Source: Diphasiastrum complanatum (taxonomy: Eukaryota > Streptophyta > Lycopodiopsida > Lycopodiales > Lycopodiaceae). From it: DNA of 64,000 nucleotides. Made by a program: the position numbers and the translations under genes. Location of the stretch: NCBI GenBank assembly GCA_029204225.1, contig CM055103.1, positions 732,127 to 796,126 on the forward strand. The letters are read 5' to 3'. Below the pieces are notes generated by a model. That model made no database searches, had not been told where the DNA came from, and worked only from the letters and a program-made list of their open reading frames with translations. This document shows, piece after piece, positions 58,725-64,000 of the stretch (the first letter of the stretch is position 1; every line of letters starts with the position of its first letter).

Positions 58725-61449
58725 ATGGATGAATTCACACCGACCAATCATCCAAATGATGAGAACAAGCCCTATCGTCTTAGACCTCAAGTAAATCAAG
58801 ATCCTGGACCATCCAGATTCCAACCTTTCGGACTCACAAAAAGCCCCTTTGTATGCCTTAGTATTATAAAAATAAGAAAAGATGAACGTGTACGTGACTA
58901 TATCGAGCACTTCAAGCGTCTAAAAAGTCAAGTCCAGAAACAACCACTAGACCGCATCAATATCCACGACAAGGACAACCACAACCACGTTACATGAGTC
59001 TAGTCCAAGTTCAAGAAGTACCAAGACAACAACCACGTGCACAATAACAACGCTTCGCACTCCCAGGTCCAAGAGTATATGTTCAGCCAAACAGGCCAAA
59101 CCAACAGAACCGGCCTCAAGTACAGGCCAATGTCGTGTAGAACTCCTCTTATGACACCCCAACCTATGAATCTACTTATTATGATGGTAATCCTAACACA
59201 TACGTAGATGAGGCATCTACCTCTTATTCCAACGAGCAATATTATCCGTAGGAGCAACTTACTCAAGTTGACCAAAATGGTTATGCCATTTTCCCTTCAG
59301 ACTTTAGAAGAGATGTTTTTCATGCGGAGAAACCACTCACTTTCAAAGTGAATATAGACTTTGATATGATTTTGTAGCCGAATGTGCTGATTGTATCATA
59401 CAACATTGGTATAAAGATTGCCCTAACCAAACCAAAAAGATAGTTCTAGCACATAGGATATGTGAACAGCTGTTGCTTGCTGTCACACGAGGGCAACATA
59501 GGGCCTTAGATCAGTCTAAGAACCCAGCACAATCACACCCTCCTGCTAATACTTCCATGATTCCACAATCTTACTCTGACCCTGTAGAAGCTCAAAGGCA
59601 ATACCATGAGTTCCGAGATGAGTTTGATAGAGTTGAAGATAGTATTTCTACTCTGCCATCTGCCCAATTACCTATACAGGGGCAACTACCATGAGGAATA
59701 GAGGTTCTTTTTTATCTCTTACAAGCTCAAATCACCATGCCTTTCTACACGACCGTAAAGTTTTCCAAACCCCTGCGGGATGCCATACTGCAAAGCTCTC
59801 AGCAGCCTGATGTACCAAATGAGTTGAGACAACCGGAAAATGCTAAAGTGGTTCATAATTAGACATGGGCTTACTTCATATAGGTGTTGCTAAAGGAAAT
59901 AGCATTACTTTACCAGTGCACTACAAATCTTACCCATCCGTGCAAGCCATTCTCGATAGTGGGTCTGGAGTGAATATTATCGTCCTGTCCTTAGCCAAGG
60001 CATGGGGAATATCCACATTGAAAAAGCCTAAGTACAAGTTACGCCAGGCTAACCAATGAATGATGACACTTGTCTATCACATAGGCAATTTACCGAATAA
60101 AATTGTCGGTTTTATTTTCACCACAGAGTGTGTAGTACTAGATTTTCCTGATGAACCACACACTTATCAATTTCTTTTTGGAACGCCTTGGTCGAAGTGA
60201 TTCAAGATTGGAAGAAAACAAAATCGTTTTTGGCAACATAAACAGGAGAATATCTGTCGATGCCATAGGAAAGATAAAGCCTGCATGAATTGAAGACGAT
60301 TGGTCTTCAACTACCTATGATGACCCCGACAGTATCAATTCAACCATAAAGGGTCATTACATGCAGAGTACTGATATCATTATGGGGTCATGCTTTAGCG
60401 ACCATTGATTGTGTCAACACCACTCTTTGTGAACAAGAAGTTCAAGAAGAGGATCCAGTCAATGTTACCATAAACTCCATGGATATCAACACTCTCATCC
60501 TGCCTTTATACATGATAGATGCACTCCCTATTGAGTGGCTATCTAAAGATGCTTTTGCTACTAAATTATCCACTAGTGAGGATGACATTCTTATTATGGG
60601 AGAACATGAGTTATCTGACGACCAACTTATTCACTTGTTGGATTCAGAGTGATTAGGAAAGCATATTATATTGAGAGCGATTAAACTTCCATCACCATTG
60701 GCTTGTGTGCAACATCCACAACCAGTAAACACTCATGTATACTGACCAAAATGAAAAGTCTATCAATGGGACGTACACCATGATGAAATCTTGAATACCA
60801 TTGACGAAGACTTAGTTCGTGAAAAAACACAAAAAAAACCCATGCATGCTTACTACTACAAAACTACAAATATCTCGCATGCTACAAAACAAATCAAAGG
60901 TAGATGTACGATTGACTACGATTGACTAATAAGCAATTCCAAATGCGTGAAAAACTTAAACAACCAATCAAACCTTTGATACAAAACCAAAAAAATCCTA
61001 TTCAGGCTTCATCATGTACCAGCAAGCCTGTAGAGGACATTCCTAAGATCCCTCCTCACGTCGTTGATGATCCACTATATGATGTTCCCCAGCACGTTAA
61101 GAATTACACGACTGATGATGTCATCATCAGTATGGTAAAGCCAAAACGGGAGCCTCACCCACCATCAACTGCTTTTGAGAGACCTGCAAAGACAATACCT
61201 CTCAATATGAAGGATGATGATGAAGATATAGACCGTATCGTGCACATAGGAGCCCACCTGAATCCAACCCAACTACGGAATTTGGAAAAGTTATTGCACA
61301 AATACAGAGATGTGTTTGTGTGGAGTTATAAAGAAATGAAGGGGATTCCTCCTGACGTTGCAGTACATGCATTCCCATTATTGGATGGTGCCATACCTTT
61401 GAGCGCAAAACCTTATCGCACCAATCCTACCTATCGCGAGAAGATCTGA
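58725..61449 (+). mobile_element. Ty3/gypsy remnant: gag, protease and pre-RT
   Basis: In order: a gag part (ERVRDYIEHFKRLKSQVQKQ, 58890 onward), damaged nucleocapsid and spacer (VAECADCIIQHWYKDCPNQT near 59390), protease (QAILDSGSGVNII, about 59945-59985, then KYKLRQANQ), and a second-loop LFGTPWSK near 60175. The pre-RT segment runs 60922-61449 (LRNLEKLLHKYRDVFVWSYK, GIPPDVAVHAFPLLDG, KPYRTNPTYREKI), followed by a stop. RT proper is missing; similarity ends near 61460 at a short tandem repeat. The DVFVWSY and SGSGVNII motifs suggest a non-chromovirus (Tat/Athila-like) gypsy lineage; that assignment is tentative. Confidence 0.82.
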
Positions 61450-61476
61450 GAAGACATTCATAGGGGTGCGATTTTT

Positions 61477-61532
61477 CGACGAGCATTTCTCGGCGAGCAT
61501 TTGTCGGCGAGCAGATTTAGGCGAGCATTTTT
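61477..61532 (+). repeat. Four tandem about 14-bp units CGRCGAGCATTTNT
   Basis: Units starting near 61477, 61491, 61505 and 61519, located immediately after the gypsy similarity ends. Confidence 0.8.
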
Positions 61533-62402
61533 GAGAAAAATTGTGCAATGGCAAGCAAATCTTCCTTTCTATATTATTTTTCTGGGTATAGGGTTTAGGG
61601 TGTGGTGTACACTTTGTTGTCAGGTATCATCTCACGTTGTTCTTTAGAATATTTTCACTATATTTTTTAGAGTAATAAATAGGTTCAGGATATAGGAGAA
61701 AACCCTTTTTCAACGATAACACCCAAGAAAAAGAGATCGAGTCTATTTAGTCGGGTTTAGGCAATTTTTTTACTGTGCTTTGACCGACCTTCGATTGACT
61801 TATGCAATTTGATGCTTTTGACAGTGCTTCCAACCAGCAACTACATGTGTTATAAAGTTTTTGTTTTCGCAAATTGGGTTGTCTATGAATTGGACCATGG
61901 AAAGATCATAATTAATGTTGGAACCCCATGGTAGCAACATCTTCATACCATAGAAAAATGTAGCAATATACAAATGCGCTTCCTCATCAAACTACCAGCC
62001 ATATGTATTTTGAACAATCATACCATGAAATTAAACACTTCGTAATTACAAGCATTTCAACAAACAAGTACAAACCAATGTGGAATCCAATGCAAGCCAA
62101 GTGCAGCTATTGCATTCATTCAAAAAAAGAAAGGCTTTAAGAAGAAAAAATGGAAAAAAAGAGTACATGCAAATTCCATTTTGTTGAAATGCCATATAAC
62201 TACTTAAGAAAAAACAAACGTGAATATAGCTTGGGATGTATGTTGTGTAAACATGGTCCTGTTGCCTACTTTTATATGTTCAAGATTAGGTTCCTATATT
62301 AGAATGAACAATGGTAAAATTGGGACTTCTGCATATGTAGCTATTACAATAATCAATGATCAGTTTAAAACCATTCTCACATCTTTTTTCCCATATATAT
62401 AT

Positions 62403-62611
62403 ATCATAGTGCCCTGTGGTACCGCTGTTATGGTACCGCCGCCGGTACGGTACCGCCCTGGGATCCGTGGTACCAGGGCGGTACCATAATAATAAAAAAA
62501 AATTAAATTATAATTCCTGTGTTATTTTCGTAAATTTTTTTTTTTGGTACCGCGGTACCAGTATGGTCCCGCGGTACCGGGATCCGCAAAACCCGGTACC
62601 GCGGGACCTAT

Positions 62612-62612
<1 letters not shown>
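62403..62612. mobile_element. GGTACC-rich palindromic short element
   Basis: Nine GGTACC hexamers in about 180 bp. Two strong hairpins: 62449-62461 with 62473-62485 (13/13, 11-nt loop) and 62565-62581 with 62592-62608 (17/17, 10-nt loop). The centre is AT-rich with oligo-A and oligo-T runs. The outer ends are TCATAGTGCCCTGTGGTACC and, inverted, TCATAGGTCCCGCGGTACC, a likely terminal inverted repeat. It sits between TA-rich stretches, which hides any target duplication. No coding capacity. Confidence 0.7.

Positions 62613-62614
<2 letters not shown>

Positions 62615-62647
<33 letters not shown>
62615..62647. repeat. (AT)n microsatellite
   Basis: AT array directly after the GGTACC element. Confidence 0.95.
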
Positions 62648-62648
<1 letters not shown>

Positions 62649-63260
62649 ATAGTACTACAAGTGAATAGTTGAAATGGGGAGTTGTTCTCTGTGTTTAAAT
62701 AGCTAACGGACCTTTAAGTTTGGCACATATGGTGTGTTCAATAGCAAAATAGTAATAGTAATAAAAAAAAAAGATGAATCAAAGGTCCACATATTGGACA
62801 TATCTCAGATGGTATATATACGTAGTCGTATGCCAAGTTCTTCAATAGCTAACGCACATTATTCTACAAGTGAATATTTGAAATGAGAATTTATTTTCTG
62901 AGTTAAAACATCAAATGGTCCTTTGAATCTAGCAAAGGAGTTCGTGATACTACCACTGTGCAAAAAATATACCCATGGTATTCTTAGCTTTGCCAAAACA
63001 ATTTAGTTATAATTAAACTGGAATTCAAACAACCCCAAGAATTGTATACAAATTGAAGCTCCACACCGAAAAATGGAAGAGTGGATGTGTGAAGCCATCA
63101 TGAAAAAGAAACCTTTCACAAGCAAATATGATACGATAGCACTATACCCAATATTGTGCAGTCCCTTGCTAGCACTATGTCCAAAAAATATGAGGCTCAT
63201 GTGTCTTGCTTTTGCTCTAATATTACAATCTTTGAGTTGTTTTTGATTAAAAAAGGTACT
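62648..63260. other. No gene recognised
   Basis: AT-rich. Local near-repeats (ACAAGTGAATAKTTGAAATG at about 62656 and 62858) suggest an old duplication of about 200 bp. Confidence 0.4.
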
Positions 63261-63261
63261 A

Positions 63262-63725
63262 GATCCAGCATGGCGCTGGACCCAAGTGGCCTTTTCATAT
63301 ATAAAAAAATTAAATTATTTTGGAAAAAAAAGGCTTTTTTTGTTGAATAGATGATTACTCACTTTCAAAATACATATTTTGGTAGCCATTGTGCTCCGAT
63401 TTAGGTTGTCTAGGGATGTGCCGAGAGTAAGATAAACTTTTGAATCCAAAATGGCCACCCGGGGTCCAACGCCGGTGCTAGACCTTGGGTTGGACCCTGG
63501 GTGGCCATTTTGGATCCAAAAAATTCTATTTTTTTGGGAGAAAAAAGACTTTTTTTGTTGAATAGATGATTAACCTCTTTCAGAATATGTGTTATTGTAG
63601 TCATTGTGCTCCGATTTAGGTTGTTTGGGGATGTGCCGAGAGCCAAAAAAAAAAAGGTAAATTTCATAATCCAGCCCACCCGAAGTCCAGCGTCGGCGCT
63701 GGACTCTGGATGGCCTTTTCATATT
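63262..63725 (+). repeat. Tandem repeat, about 215-bp period, with GC-rich hairpins
   Basis: TGTTGAATAGATGATTA recurs at 63341 and 63556, and TGTGCTCCGATTTAGGTTGT also recurs. Three GC-rich blocks (about 63267, 63446 and 63680) share GGCGCTGGAC/GTCCAGCGYCGG and TGGCC...TTTT. The middle one forms a hairpin with 25-bp arms (63446-63470 and 63489-63513, one mismatch). Confidence 0.8.
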
Positions 63726-63740
63726 CAAAAAATAGGACGG

Positions 63741-64000
63741 ATGAGGCAAAGTGCTGCCTAGGGAGGTGAAAGCACGGTCTGTACCTTGTGGGGTGCGGGG
63801 CGACATATTCGAACTGTACGGGTTAACCATTGATACAGAGATGCTGCTAGAATTCGGGTGTAAAGCACAGGTGGTTAGCTGCCAGTGCGGGATAGCTGCC
63901 GATCGTTTAGCTATAAGGGCTATCGACCAAAAGGTGGTGGGGCGTGACTGAGGCAATGTGCTGCTTAATGGTGAAAGCACGGATAGTTGGAAGGGTGTCC
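63741..64000. other. Unassigned GC-richer segment with an internal direct repeat
   Basis: GAGGCAAAGTGCTGCCT...GTGAAAGCACGG (63742-63778) recurs as GAGGCAATGTGCTGCTT...GTGAAAGCACGG (63949-63982). The small frame 63751-63951 has no known motif. The segment runs off the window edge. Confidence 0.45.

Noticed and set aside
63741-64000. Group II intron or mitochondrial insert
   Set aside because: I could not find the conserved domain V or intron-boundary motifs, so the idea is only kept as an open question.

Overview
The window looks like nuclear DNA from a land plant with a large, repeat-rich genome. It carries a plant-type leucine-rich-repeat receptor kinase (LRR-RLK), a plant SF3A1 splicing-factor gene, a fragment that looks like the plant DUF247 family, and many decayed Ty1/copia and Ty3/gypsy retrotransposons. 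Long CT/GA dinucleotide arrays are frequent. A fern or gymnosperm would fit the very long repeat-filled intron, but nothing here fixes the species. No organellar, bacterial or viral operon structure is visible.

Layout. Bases 1-3826 (+): LRR-RLK with its 5' end outside the window, one intron inside the kinase activation segment, and one in-frame TAA in the LRR region. Bases 3.8-11.7 kb: intergenic, with CT arrays, a copia reverse-transcriptase relic, and short tandem and dispersed repeats. Bases 11703-29369 (-): SF3A1, made of a 2253-nt first exon (27117-29369) and a 273-nt last exon (11703-11975) that encodes only the C-terminal ubiquitin-like domain. The 15141-nt intron between them holds at least two gypsy elements and a third gypsy remnant. 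Bases 29.6-48.5 kb: repeats only, including a SINE-like unit, GA-flanked duplications, two LTR fragments in opposite orientation, a minus-strand copia, an unrecognised decayed reading frame, a gypsy integrase relic, and a plus-strand copia with its 3' LTR plus an inverted second fragment of the same family. Bases 48.5-49.6 kb (-): a deleted paralogue of the first LRR-RLK. Bases 50-64 kb: gypsy and LTR relics, a broken DUF247-like fragment, minisatellites, a GGTACC-rich palindromic element and a tandem repeat with a strong hairpin.

How parts relate. The only gene that looks intact is SF3A1, a core U2 snRNP (SF3a) component. The RLK belongs to the type with a non-RD kinase that is typical of plant pattern-recognition receptors, but a premature stop splits it. 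The paralogue at 48.8 kb has CAA where the first copy has TAA, so the stop is probably a derived point mutation.

The most striking structural signal is in the SF3A1 intron. An apparent hAT-like element (ends CARTGTTTC, 8-bp target duplication GCCTCAAG) sits inside a gypsy LTR. It has been split by an inversion that also turned the gypsy chromodomain and LTR around. I did not find a clearly new multi-gene system. The best candidates for undescribed biology are the palindromic short elements (17.0/17.9, 21.2 and 62.4 kb) and the dispersed repeats noted below.
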